DNA of 64,000 nt, taken from Absidia repens (Eukaryota > Mucoromycota > Mucoromycetes > Mucorales > Cunninghamellaceae). Positions 24,296 through 35,600 of this stretch are shown here, in pieces. The notes beneath the pieces are model-generated. The model was not told the origin of the DNA. It made no database searches and was given only the letters and a program-made list of their open reading frames with translations. Positions within the stretch are counted from its first letter, which is position 1. Every line of letters starts with the position of its first letter. The stretch spans positions 124,001 through 188,000 of the forward strand of contig MCGE01000012.1 of NCBI GenBank assembly GCA_002105175.1. The letters are read 5' to 3'. The position numbers and the translations under genes were made by a program.

Positions 24296-25882
24296 ATGAT
24301 GATTTCTACTGTTGGCAAAGGGAATACTGAAGGTTGGCTTATGGTGTTCATCTCAAGTACTGCTTGTATTGTTGGAGGTAAGTCTATTTTTAATAGAAAA
24401 ACATTCTTTCAAAAACAGATCTGACTCTTACTTAAATATATATATAGCTTCCATTGTATTCATTGACAAAGTCTGGTCAAGACAGCAAGGCTCCATCTTA
24501 TCAAGTAGAGCTTTTCTTGCATCATCAATGGCATTGGCATCCGGCGTACTTTTAGTATCCTCACTTGCTGTTTTATTACCGGAGTCACAAACTCGATTAA
24601 AGTCAACACCCGAGGCTTACGGCTACTTTCTTACTGGTGCCCTGTTGACTCTTTGCTTGGCTCGTATTATTCATTGGTGTACTCCAAATGCTATTCACGC
24701 TTGTGGTTCCGATTCTCCCACGAAACACGGTCACCATCATCATCACGATCACCACCAACAACAACATGATAGATCGTCTTCGGTCTTAGTATCCCCCTCA
24801 CCTACTACGATTCATAACTCTCACCAAGAACGTTCTCCCTCAACAGACCAAGCGCCGCATACACATAAACAGAAACAACAACGTATTGGGCACCAGAAAG
24901 CTCATCCGGTGGATGAGGAGCAACGGAAATTGATTACATCAGAGACTCCGTCAACAATGGATTATGGATCGACGGTACTCCCAAATGCACATTTTAGGTT
25001 TCATGATCACTCTCAACAGCACCGGTCGTTACACGATCTTGAGGAACAGGCTCAGCATTTAGATAATACTCACAAACACCATCATCACTGTCACGGCAGG
25101 GACAGCAGCCGCAACAACAACGACAACCACAACAACAATAGCAGCAGCAGCAGCAGTAGTGGTAGTAGTAGTAGTAGCTGCCATGATAATAGTGATAGCG
25201 GAAGTGAACCAAACGAAAACGTCAATTTGGAACAAGACAAACAACATTTTTGGAGCATTGGAATTCAAACAGCTATTGCGATTTCTTTTCACAAATTACC
25301 AGGCAAGTCTCCCTCACCTGTTCCTCCTCCAGCCTACAATACATGTATATACTCTTCATACTAACATATTCTTTTTTTTTTTTTTTTGTGTTTGATTTAA
25401 ATAGAAGGATTGATTATGTTTATATCGAGCCAGGCATCTTCTTCTTTGGGGATCAGCGTCGCTGCAGCTATGTCCATTCATAACTTGACCGAAGGCTTCA
25501 TGATGGCGCTTCCTATCTATTATGCAACTGGATCAAGAATGAAGGCCTTTTTATATGCTTCTTTGATGGGTGGTCTCTCACAGCCGTTGGGTGCACTAAT
25601 TGGCTTGTATGCATTTAGGTCAGTAACAAAAGATCAAGAGGATATACTTTTTGGTGTCACTTTTGGTATCATCAGTGGGATGATGTCTTTTATTACAATT
25701 CAGGTAAATTGATTTTAAAACATGATATTTGGATTCAGTGTTCATTTTTTTCCCCTTTTGTCCCAATATAGAGTATGCTACCACAAGCCATCAAAGTCGA
25801 TATTCATCATAACTATGTTGTCCTCTTCTTCTTCCTCGGTGTCCTTCTGGTTGGTCTCACGTCGTTACTTGAAGCCATATAG
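24296..25882 (+). CDS. ZIP-family zinc transporter with His-rich loop
   Basis: Exons 24296-24377, 24448-25302, 25405-25703 and 25772-25882 give 448 residues. ZIP proteins move Zn and related metals into the cytosol. After three N-terminal hydrophobic segments there is a long hydrophilic loop with His clusters (HGHHHHHDHH and HKHHHHCHGRD) and a Ser run, a usual metal-binding loop. The metal-path motifs are HKLPEG, split by the second intron, and HNLTEG. The arrangement resembles the Zrt3/GufA-type branch, whose fungal member exports Zn from the vacuole; this placement is inference. The second intron uses a GC donor (GCAAGT): splicing there is required to build HKLPEG and to keep the frame. Confidence 0.88.
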
Positions 25883-26444
25883 TTTTATCAATTGTTTCTA
25901 CTAGGATGGTTTACATTATTTTTTATTGTTATTGTATAGTATAGAATTTCCTTTTACTAGTATATATATATATTCATTTTTTATTGTCTCTTGACTTTAC
26001 TATTGCAACTTTCTATCAACCTTTTTTTTGTTTCTTTACCGCATTACGCATCCACATACCATTTAGCTATTAAACTGATGACCTCTTCAATAAAAAAACA
26101 CAATTTGAATCCATTGTCTATGTTGACTAACATGTCAAATATTTTGATCTGATAAATATGATAACATTTTATTTTTTTTTAAAAAAAAAAATCAAATAAA
26201 GATCTACAGTACTTCTTAATCATGACTACAAATCACACCAAATCATGTTGAGTTTTTTATTGTGTTCCATTGTCGCTCTAGTCTGAATCTTGTACAAATT
26301 TACTTTTCTTCAATCATTCATACGATCATTCATACAAATAAAAATTGATAAATAAAACTTTATTAAAAAAACCCGCAATCCCCTTGTAAATAACTAGCAA
26401 CTATAAATAATATCTAAACTAAGCATCAATACTATCTATTAACA
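25883..26444. other. Intergenic, converging 3' ends
   Basis: Spacer between the ZIP gene and ERV41, with AATAAA-like signals on both strands and an A/T run near 26171-26191. No coding exon was seen. Confidence 0.55.
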
Positions 26445-27998
26445 TTAAACCCTGCGCATGAGATTGTGTACAGGAGCATAGAGGTTTGGATCTTCTTTTC
26501 CACCCGTCCAACAAAACTTGATCGTCCTATAAATAAACCCCATAGTAACCACAGAGCCACCAATAATTCCACAAAGTCTGACTAAGAAATCAAAAAAGGA
26601 AGCATGGTATTCGCGGACCACCACCGAAATGGATTCAATATCGTACTTAAAAAAGATCCCAGGTACCGCCCGTGGCGCTTCATGTTCCGTAAAGGTTTTG
26701 CTGGAATCGGTCACTGCGTATTGATTTGTCAATAAAACGTTCCCGTCGACATCGATGTATGTTGTTGGTACTACTGATATCAAGTATTGGAATGCTTCAA
26801 AGTCTACATAGATAACTACATAGTTAGTGTTCTCTTTTTTTTCCCTACACAGGTAATCTTATTTTCTTCATCTTCCACCTATCGACTGGCAATGGTGACT
26901 TACGAGAGTTTGATATTTCAACACTATTGTCCAATGGATTGACCAGACTAGGGTAATATTCACCAAATGAGAATTCATCAATTCGATGCGTGAAATTCAT
27001 CACTACAAAATCAAGCAGAAACGAAGTAATTAGTTCATATTTGAACAGGCATCGTCTTCACTTTTTCATCGTTTTCTTTTCTTACATGAATGGTCCGTGT
27101 GTTCGTGGCTATCTATTGAAGTAAGTAAAACAAGTAATCATATATCAGATTATTCCATCATGTTCGCCCTCAATAGTATACATATATATATAGGACTTAC
27201 GATATCCATGTCCTAAAGAAGTTACATGCAAATTTGCGGCCACTTTGTTTGCTTGAATCGATCCATAAATTCTACAAGCCCCCATATCATTCGCAATTTG
27301 TGTATCGTATGGTTTTCCACTCGCAGCCATAATTATTTCGTGAATATATTTTGGATTCGTGGCAGAACTAAGTGCATGAATAATAGAGTGAATGAGACAT
27401 TTTGTGTTGACTGTGGTGGTAATAAAAGTTTACCCATATTTTGATGCAGTGCCAACAGAGAATTCAGCCTAAAGAGCATAAAGGTTCAGTAACAATTGGG
27501 GAGAAGTGAAAGCACAGAAAAGTCTTACTTACAGGAACTAGTTTCAAGGCTTCTGTCAAATGCATTCGTTGTCCAGAGTCATCATACACATGGACCATCA
27601 ATACTATTAGGAAAAAAGAGTTTGTCAACCAAGAACAGATGCGTGTTGAGATGATATGAAAATGGTGCTTACAAGGGCATGGCATAGCGACAGTAAAGTC
27701 CATGTTGATTTGCAAAGATTGATCTATTGTGTTATCCACCTTAAAATCATACTTTGTCTGTAGCCTTCGATATCTATAACCAAAGAAAGAGATAGTGAGC
27801 AAGAAACTAGTTTTCAAACGGAGTAAATCAAATTTTTATCTCCCACTCTGTAAATTCGCCATAAGTAAAGAAGACCAAGAAGCACACTAGAATTATAGTT
27901 AGCAGACCACCCTTTTCGCTTCGTTGTTGATTATCCGCCTCTACCTTGGGAAATGCATCAAAGATGGCTGCTTTTTGCACAAGATGACGAAGTGGCAT
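26445..27998 (-). CDS. ERV41: ER-Golgi cargo receptor Erv41 (ERGIC2)
   Basis: Eight exons (27847-27998, 27673-27773, 27533-27603, 27434-27468, 27201-27367, 27086-27112, 26904-27002, 26445-26803) join without a single frame conflict to 336 residues, close to the usual family length. Erv41 forms a complex with Erv46 that cycles in COPI/COPII vesicles and retrieves ER proteins. Visible features: an N-terminal cytosolic segment (FDAFPKVE), a first membrane helix (LLTIILVCFLVFFTYGEF), a luminal domain containing QINMDFTVAMPCP and HVTSLGHGY, and a second helix near the C-terminus (GIIGGSVVTMGFIYRTIKF). One exon is 27 bases and one 35. The start used is the first ATG; an AG six codons upstream may be a 5' UTR acceptor. 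Confidence 0.93.
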
Positions 27999-28520
27999 TT
28001 GGACAACAGATGAGCCTACATATCAATAATGGAAGATAATAATATGAGCTTGCATTTATCGACAATTTAAGACAAATAATGGTTTGTTTTGTTCATACAA
28101 AATTCTTGATCAGAATGTAAATCGCTTAGATTAATGAAAAGGGGGAAAAAGAAAAAGTGCAAGAAAAAGCCGTTTGTTGCTGACCATTGACTGGTTGGAA
28201 TTCGTGTTTTAAAACCCCGTCAGCATTTTGCTTAACTTTTTTTTCAGAGGAGGTAAACCACCTGCGTTTTGAAGTGCGCTTGTTATAAAGATAGCTTTTT
28301 TCAAATGAGAATATTTGATATGATATATTTCATTGAAGTTACAGGACTAAGACTATGGCACCTGAAGTGATGCTTATATAATGTGCGCTGGAAACATTAT
28401 TTTGGAACAAAAACGAGTGCAATGTAATGAAGTAAATACAGTACATAATCTTTTTGTAAAAAAAACCCATTGCTTATACACAGTAGTATTGTCTGTACCA
28501 GTAATATCGTGGCCGAACCA

Positions 28521-28559
<39 letters not shown>

Positions 28560-28822
28560 AAGAACTGTGTAGTCGGCGAGAAAAAAACACCACTAGTGTC
28601 AAAAACTCTAAAAATAGAACAATCATGCACTTCTCGGGGAACGAAAATCCAGTTTTGGGTATCCAGTGTTTATTTTCGATTTCTTGAACAAACAATGGAG
28701 CTTACTGTATATATATATAGTGGGCTTGGCAAGGTAGACAACCCCATTTTATTTTTCTTCTTCTTCAATTTTGTTTACTTCTTTTTTTCTTTATTTAAAA
28801 AATTATCCTCCATTAAATTTCA
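27999..28822. other. Divergent intergenic region with a GT microsatellite
   Basis: This contains the promoters of ERV41 (-) and the small lipid-anchored protein gene (+). A (GT)18 run occupies 28522-28557. Open frames over that run are simple-sequence artefacts. Confidence 0.55.
28522..28557. repeat. (GT)18 microsatellite
   Basis: Uninterrupted GT dinucleotide run in the spacer between ERV41 and the small lipid-anchored protein gene. Confidence 0.97.
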
Positions 28823-29225
28823 ATGGGTTGTTGTGTTTCAACGGAAGAAGTAAGAAGTCTCTTAGGTTGACGTTGATTGCTTAGAATATCATAAATAAGT
28901 CGTGTGTTCATCTTCTTTTTTTTCATAGGTTACCATTCACGAAGTTGTGTTTGACGAACGAGGAATTGCTCGTCGAGTACCAAAAGGTCAAGGTACGCAT
29001 TTGATTCATGTTCATCAAGATCAAGAAACCGATATAGAAAAGAAGACAAGGCCACCAGGTATGATGTTGCCCTCTGAATACAATAAAATGGAGCCGCCGA
29101 CTCCATTATCGAAACCTGAAACAGCCTACCACCCGAAACCTCCTGGCACACGAAAAACAACGATAACGAAACCTTCTGTCACTAGCAAACGCGTTCAGCC
29201 TATCCGTTGGACCGAAAAAAGTTAG
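28823..29225 (+). CDS. Small N-terminally lipid-anchored protein (MGCC type)
   Basis: Exons 28823-28849 and 28929-29225 give 107 residues. The first exon encodes only MGCCVSTEE. Gly2 with Ser6 fits the N-myristoylation pattern, and Cys3/Cys4 are likely palmitoylation sites; such a dual signal sends proteins to the plasma membrane or the vacuole/endosome surface. The rest (FDERGIARRVPKGQGTHLIH, then a Pro/Lys/Thr-rich tail ending VQPIRWTEKS) is hydrophilic and probably disordered. The start resembles LAMTOR1/Meh1-type anchors, but the body shows no clear match, so I do not name it. The first intron has a GTAAGA donor and TTTCATAG acceptor, and the frame is open throughout. Confidence 0.7.
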
Positions 29226-30204
29226 CTGCACTCGTTCTCGCCTCACGTCTCTGTTGTTGTTTATATTTAAATTCATTCATTACTGTATATTTCCATTCCT
29301 TTTATCTAGTGTATATCATATCTTGACATTTCTATATTCTTTCCCCCTCCATCTTCCGAATTCCCTTTTCATACATCTTTGATTTCCTTGGTCCGAATCT
29401 TATTTTCCATCTTTTTTTTTTTTTTTTCCTTTTATTTTTATAAAAGAAGAATCCCTCGATTCTATCTTTTGTTGCCATACAATAAAAACAACAGCCATCG
29501 TTGTTTTTGTGTTTTCCAAAAACATAAATTTATTAAAAATAAACTTTTGTTCATATAAAGGTCGCTCATTGGTCAACAAAAAGACAATTTTACAAATAAA
29601 AAAAATAAAATATCTTCACGTTTACTTCCGTCAGTCTAAGCATTTATCAAAGCCCTTTTGATGTAACAGTAAAATGCAGTCTGATATTTCAAGCCTTTTA
29701 ATCTTGACAGTCTCTATATTTAGATCAATGACTCTCAGGGGTCATTGAATTGAAAGACCGCTGTTTCTTTTTTCATTTTGTCACCGAGCACAGCCAAAAA
29801 CAACATGCCCGCCTTTTTAAATGAATGTACAAAAAAGCATTGTTACCCAATCAGGTACTGCACAGACCACCAAAGCTCCATTCAATATATTATTAACATC
29901 CTTTTTCACGTTATTTGCGTTCTTCACAGTTTTCAGGTATTCCCTTTATATTTTTCTACTGACTTTATATAGCAAAGATAAACAAATACGATATTTTTGA
30001 TTTATGATGGCTCAATCGTGTGTAGCGTTTTTTTTTTTTTTGAGGGGGGAATATTTGGTTGGAACATAAACTCCGCGCTCACCGATAAGTGTCTGAAATC
30101 GATTTTTTGTTCTCTTTCTCTTTCTTCTTTCCTTTTTACACCTTTTTCAAAAACAATTGCTTTTCTACCTGCCTGCTGTTGTGTATCCGATGAGCTAGAA
30201 CTAG
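29226..30204. other. Intergenic
   Basis: Spacer between two genes on the same strand. It holds AATAAA-like signals near 29480-29540, a T15 run near 29412-29427 and a T12 run near 30029-30040. The start of the sugar transporter lies after a short upstream region without supported exons. Confidence 0.5.
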
Positions 30205-33200
30205 ATGCGCCAAATTCCACTCCCACCTTACTGGAAACTATATGCAATCTGCAGGTACTTGGAAAAAAAAAGTACTCTTTTTACAATCGCGATGTATTCT
30301 CACTTTTCCACTTTTTGTAGTTTTGTGGCAATTGGTGGTTTCTTGGTAAGTAGTTTACAAAAACGCAAAATTTATGTGAAATATACTGACCTAGTACTTC
30401 ATTACTCCTTTAACTCTTTGGTTGAAAGTACGGGTAAAGTGGCAGCAACTAAAACAAACGAAACTTTAATGACCATGAACACTCAAATGTTTTCTCCTTC
30501 CCTTTATTTTTTACGTGCGTATATGATTATGGGGGGGTGTACCTATGTTTTTTGTTTTTTCTAGTTATGACAACGGTACGATATCGGCTTGCTTGATCAT
30601 GGGCGATTTTCAAGCAACGTTCGCTTTGGATGACCCGAGAAAATCAGCTGCTATTGTCTCGGTCCCTATGGCGGCTTCTTGTATTGCTGCTATTGTAAGT
30701 GAATGACAACAGCACGAGTAATAGCTTAGCCTTACACCATATGATGATGACTGACAATTTCCTTTTTATTCTAGTTATCCGGTCCTGTTGCTGACACCAT
30801 TGGACGACAGCGTTTCTTTTTGGTTGGCGCCGGTCTTCACCTCATAGGCACCATCATTCAACTAGTCGGTCGGGACATCGTGACTTTAATGATCGGTCGA
30901 ATAATTGCTGCCACTTCCGTTGGGTGAGTTTAATACATTAAAACGGACTCATCTCTCAATTGGCGTTTCTGATTTTTCTTCGTATTTTTATATAGGATAT
31001 TCAGCTTTTTGGTGCCTTTGTGTAAGTCATTTAGAAAGAGAGAGAGAAAGAAAAAAAAAAGTATACGGTGACGGGGTTATACGACTGACAACAAGATCCA
31101 ATTTTATATAGATCAAAGTGAAATGGCAAAGCCTGAACACCGTGGCCGGCTCATTACGCTCTATCAGTTCGGAGTGACGCTCGGGTTTTGCGTGGCCTTT
31201 TGGATTGGATACGCGACGTTTGAACTTCCTCGGCATTTACCATGGCAAATTCCCCTTGGTTTCCAGATAGGACCGGCGGTGATTATGCTTCTTTGCCATC
31301 GTTGGTGCGTTCCAGAAAGTCCTCGGTGGCTGATATATCGTGGCCGACAGGAGGAAGCGGATGTTATTTTGTCGAGCTTACGAATGAAAGGCCATACTAA
31401 TGATACCAACCACAGTCAACGTCACCATCATCAGCATGATCAACAACAGCAACAACAACAACAGCAGCATCATGAACAACAACAACAACGTCAACAACAG
31501 CAACAGCAACAACAGCGACAACGGCACAAGCTCATGCATCAAAGTAGTAGTACTGTTAGAAGCTCAGCTACGGAATCATCCTCATCGTCGTCATCAACTC
31601 ACATTCAGCATCATAATCAGCATCAAAAAATGGACAGTGACATCAGCAATAGAGATGATAAAGACACCGGTTACGACATTGAAAATTCACCAATTTCATC
31701 ATCCATTCCATTGACGTTATTACCATCATCAAAACTATCTTCTTCCGCCGTTGAATATAGACGCAGCATCGACAACGGATACGAATCAGCAGAAACTCTG
31801 GAAATGGAATACCTGGGCATCATACAAGACGTAACTTTTGAAAGGCAATGTGCATCAAAATCATACTCTGCTTTACTGACCAAAGGAATTGACAATTACC
31901 GAAAACGGTTGCTGCTCGGAATGGGTCTTCATATCATGACTCAATTCACTGGAATTAATGTAATATTGTAAGTGATTTACAAGTAAAAAGTAATAATACA
32001 TCTACCAAGGAAATGTTATTTACATGGTTTTTTTTTTATTGCTATTTTAGATTTTACTTGCCACACATACTGGAATCCATGGGGTTGGCTCAATTCAGCT
32101 CGGTTTTGTTTGGTAAAAATCTGTTTTTTTTTTTTTTTTACGTGAACCACTCGTTTATTTTGCTCTTTGTATACTTAATAGCTGGTTATTTATTGAAATT
32201 TGTAGGTAATGGTGTCAGTGGGATGGTCAATATGTTGGCCACCATTCCGGTTTTCTTTTACGTAAATAATACATGATTTTCTATGTTTCAGACAAACCAC
32301 TCATACCTGTTTTTTGTTTTTTGTTTTTTTTTTTTTTTTAAAAAAAAACTACATGCCGACTAGATTGATAGGTGGGATAGACGACGCATTCTTATGATCG
32401 GGGCTATTAGCATGAGCGTGTGTATGGCGGTGATAGCTACAATATTAGGTATTTACAACGACCACACAGTGGCAAGCAACCGGCCGTTATATCCTGGATC
32501 CAGTTTGGAAGTCTCTGTCTATATCGCCAATGAAAACGCCACGTTATGTATCCTAGTGGTGCTTTGTCTTTTTTTGATGTGTTTTGCTTTGTCCTGGGGA
32601 TCCATGGGTTGGATTTATACTGCGGAAATATTCAGTCAGTTGATCCGGGCGAAGGCACTAGGGGTAGCTACTGGATCTATGTTTGCTTTTAGTATCTTAT
32701 TGTCGCAGGTGGCACCATTACTCTTCAGGTATCTTGGATGGAGAACGTATGCTTTATTTTCTTGTCTTTGTGCTCTGATGGTTTTTATTGTACGTGGATA
32801 CTACCCGGAAACAAAGGTTAGTAGATCTGAAAAAACAAATAAGCACATACACACACTCACATACCAGCGGCATTTATCTTTTTCTTTTGACTAGGGGAAA
32901 ACATTTGAAGAAATTCAATTACTCTTCAGTGGTGCATTGATAGATCAAAGTCCAAAGGCGCATCACCCATCCACGGCAGCAGAAGCATGGGAAAAAGTCG
33001 AAGTAATATGTCACCATCTCCCTATCATGATGCGAAAAGGCCCTCTGCAACAACAGCAACAACAACAACAACAACACAACAGCAGCAGCACCTCTCATCT
33101 TCAGCAACAAAACCGTAGCTCTACCACGGCATCAAATATAACCTCTCTTTTGCCAAAAACCTACGATGCAAGCGTGCAACAACAGTTTGAAGCTATTTTG

Positions 33201-33281
33201 GACGAGCGCAATCAACACAGACGAAACCATCAACACCATCATCACCCTCATCACCATGGACTACGTCGTCAAATTATTTGA
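30205..33281 (+). CDS. MFS sugar transporter with a Gln/His-rich central loop
   Basis: Eleven exons (30205-30254, 30321-30345, 30429-30433, 30565-30694, 30775-30923, 30996-31021, 31112-31967, 32051-32112, 32206-32261, 32364-32816, 32895-33281) close to 732 residues. Sugar-porter motifs are GGFLYGYDNGT in helix 1, DTIGRQR after helix 2, YQSEMAKPEHRGRLIT after helix 4, PESPRW after helix 6, and DRWDRRRILM in the second half. Twelve helices are expected. The central cytosolic loop carries an insertion of about 130 residues (31400-31790) rich in Gln, His and Ser, and the C-terminal tail is Gln/His-rich too, so the protein is far longer than a typical 500-550-residue hexose transporter. Such long loops can act in sensing or turnover, which is inference. 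The third exon is only 5 bases; it is needed to restore the helix-1 motif and the frame. Confidence 0.87.
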
Positions 33282-33859
33282 TTATTTAGTTACTCTGTTT
33301 AGTTTTAGCTTATTTTATGTAGTTTATTATTTATTTTGTACTATTCTATGCGGGATCCTTTACCCACAATAAAAAGAAAAATATCTTCCTTTTGTTGTTG
33401 TTGAAAAATGTCCAATGTTATAACTCAATTTGTTTGTAGCGCAGTTCCTTAGGAACGCTTGCCTTTTTTTTTCGCTTATTCTCAACCGTCGTGGAGGGCA
33501 AGGCTCAGGTCACAAAAGGACATTGTTTCGGATATAGACATTCTCACTTTTCCAAACCATGATCTACTGAGCGTCAAAAGGGAGGGGGGATAGGCGTAGT
33601 CATAGAAAAAGCTAGAAAGCGGTGCAAAATGCTTAGAATGGCAACTAGCAGTACAAAATATATTTCCTTCTATGATTGGTTGAGCAAGAACATGACTATC
33701 TTTGATAGTGAGTGATCTACGATTACAAACCAGTTTCTGAAACACAGGAGGGAAGCAGTGATAGTAGGCGATTTAATACAGAGCGATTGTTTGATGGAAA
33801 ATCACAAAACATATAAAATAACAACATTGTCTACTATTAAATGGGTCAGAGAATAGTAA
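33282..33859. other. Intergenic; may include the diverged 5' part of repeat copy A
   Basis: Follows the transporter stop and a polyadenylation signal (AATAAAAAG near 33369). From about 33480 on, fragments such as ATCTACTGAGCGTCAA resemble text at about 57970-57990, so the repeat may begin here. No supported exon. Confidence 0.4.
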
Positions 33860-34545
33860 AAATAAAATGTATATTTTATTGAACCACACTAGTTGATACT
33901 AAAACTAAAGGTGAAAGGTTCATTGTATGAAGGGATATAGTGGAAAGATCTATTAGAGGGAGCATGGGTGAGGTTATTAGGGATCTTAGAGTTGTTCGGT
34001 CCTAATCCATAGAAACTGTTGTAAAAAAGTATCTATTGTATTGTACAAGACATAAAAACGGGTAAAGGGATATATTTTATTGAGACACAACAACAGTCAA
34101 CACTATTCAAACGGGATTGATTGCTAGTAAAAAAACGGAATCTACTATGCAAAACATGAGAGAGACTAATGGGACATATTATATTGAAGCATGTAAAAAA
34201 ATACATACTCATTTGAAGCACGTAAAAAGAAACATAATTTATTTGGATATAGATACAAATTATTGATAAACTAACACTAAACTAAGCTAATGAAGGTTCG
34301 AAAAAGCCAAGTAATGGTGGCTTTAAATCATGAATCCAAAATGAAAGGGATTCCCCTTGCATCTTGTAATCACTGAGCTGAAAACTCTTCTAAATTAGTC
34401 CTGTCACTAATCCCAGTCCTATATAACTTCAAAGAAGTTGAATGATGAAGGGAAAAAAGAAAGAGAGAACGAGAAAAACAAAAATTGCGAGTAGATATAT
34501 ATTCACGTGGGCGGGATTTGAAATGTATTGCCTTTTGTCTCTTGG
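33860..34545 (+). repeat. Dispersed repeat family, copy A
   Basis: This stretch shares a long ordered series of words with copies near 42.5, 57 and 58.5 kb: TATTTTATTGAA, AAACATGAGAGAGACTAATG, CTAACACTAAACTAAGCTAA, ATCCAAAATGAAAGGG, TGCATCTTGTAATC, GAGCTGAAAA and finally CACGTGGGCGGGATTTGAAA. The order is the same in each copy. No open frame is shared between copies, so it looks non-coding. Ends are not sharply defined by eye. Confidence 0.8.
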
Positions 34546-34580
34546 GGAGGAATTGGTTTTCGATTCTTTGTCTACAACAT

Positions 34581-34585
<5 letters not shown>

Positions 34586-34613
<28 letters not shown>
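34586..34613. repeat. (AC)14 microsatellite
   Basis: Uninterrupted AC run immediately after repeat copy A, with one ACGC interruption at its left. Confidence 0.95.
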
Positions 34614-35065
34614 TCTCCTAACATCTACACTTTAAAATTATAGTAAAGGAATATAGCCGATGTATGAGTGTAAAAAAAAAGATCAGGGCAAGAGACATTT
34701 CTTTGAAAAAGTGGTTTTGTGAGATGCATAGCAAAAATAAACATTGGTGAGGGCATGAAAACACAGTCAAGATTAGAGAAGATAATAATTTTGCGATTTT
34801 TTTTATTGGACAAAAATAATTGTGTTTTCTTTTTTGATACATTGCTGTTCATTGATATATACAAAAAGATAATGGGGGCGAATAATAAATGGATAATAAC
34901 ATGAAGAGGAGGGAGAATAAATAAAGTATAAATGTATGTATATGGCAAAAAAAATAATGGATGGGAAATATATAGAGGAAAGAAATGAATGTACATATAA
35001 AATAAAATATAATAAGAGAAATGGGAGAGAGAGAGAGAGAGAGGAAAAGGGGGAGGATAATCTAT
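34614..35065. other. 3' flank of the GATA/PHD gene
   Basis: AT-rich with A-rich minus-strand polyadenylation-like signals and a (GA)n run at 35025-35043. No supported exon. Confidence 0.5.
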
Positions 35066-35565
35066 CTATTTTGATACTTGACTAGCACAAGCATTTCGAG
35101 TAGCACGATCCGTTGAGGTAGAGGTATATCGGTGATTGCTGGTTGATCCGTTGCTAGTGCTGCTGCTGCTGCTGCTGCTGCCGATCAAACTGGCTTGGAC
35201 TTGACTTTTTGTAGGCGCACACATCAAAGGCAATCGTTTGCGAGAGATTTCTACCACTACCCTGCCACATGCCACATTGTCACGACAGGTTTTATCGCAA
35301 TACCAAGGTTGATCCCCAGACACAAAGGCATCTGTCAGTGGTTGTTCTTCCCCTTGATAGCACTTTTGATGATATGATTTGTAGCACCCTTCACATCGTA
35401 CCAAGACATTGGTTGCCCAAGATTCCATTCGATGACAAGTGGCACAGTAGAATTGAAGTACAGGTCGGTCACGATCATGTATAGTTTCATTGACATAGTC
35501 AGTCAAATTCAATCTAGGCAATTTGCATGCAAATCCATAACCTTTATAATCACAACCATGTTTAC

Positions 35566-35600
<35 letters not shown>

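Noticed and set aside
28397..28695. Open frames on both strands encoding Val-Cys or Thr-His repeats.
   Set aside because: They are produced by the GT microsatellite at 28522-28557.
34370..34624. Open frames with Cys-Val repeats at 34430-34620.
   Set aside because: Produced by the AC microsatellite next to repeat copy A.
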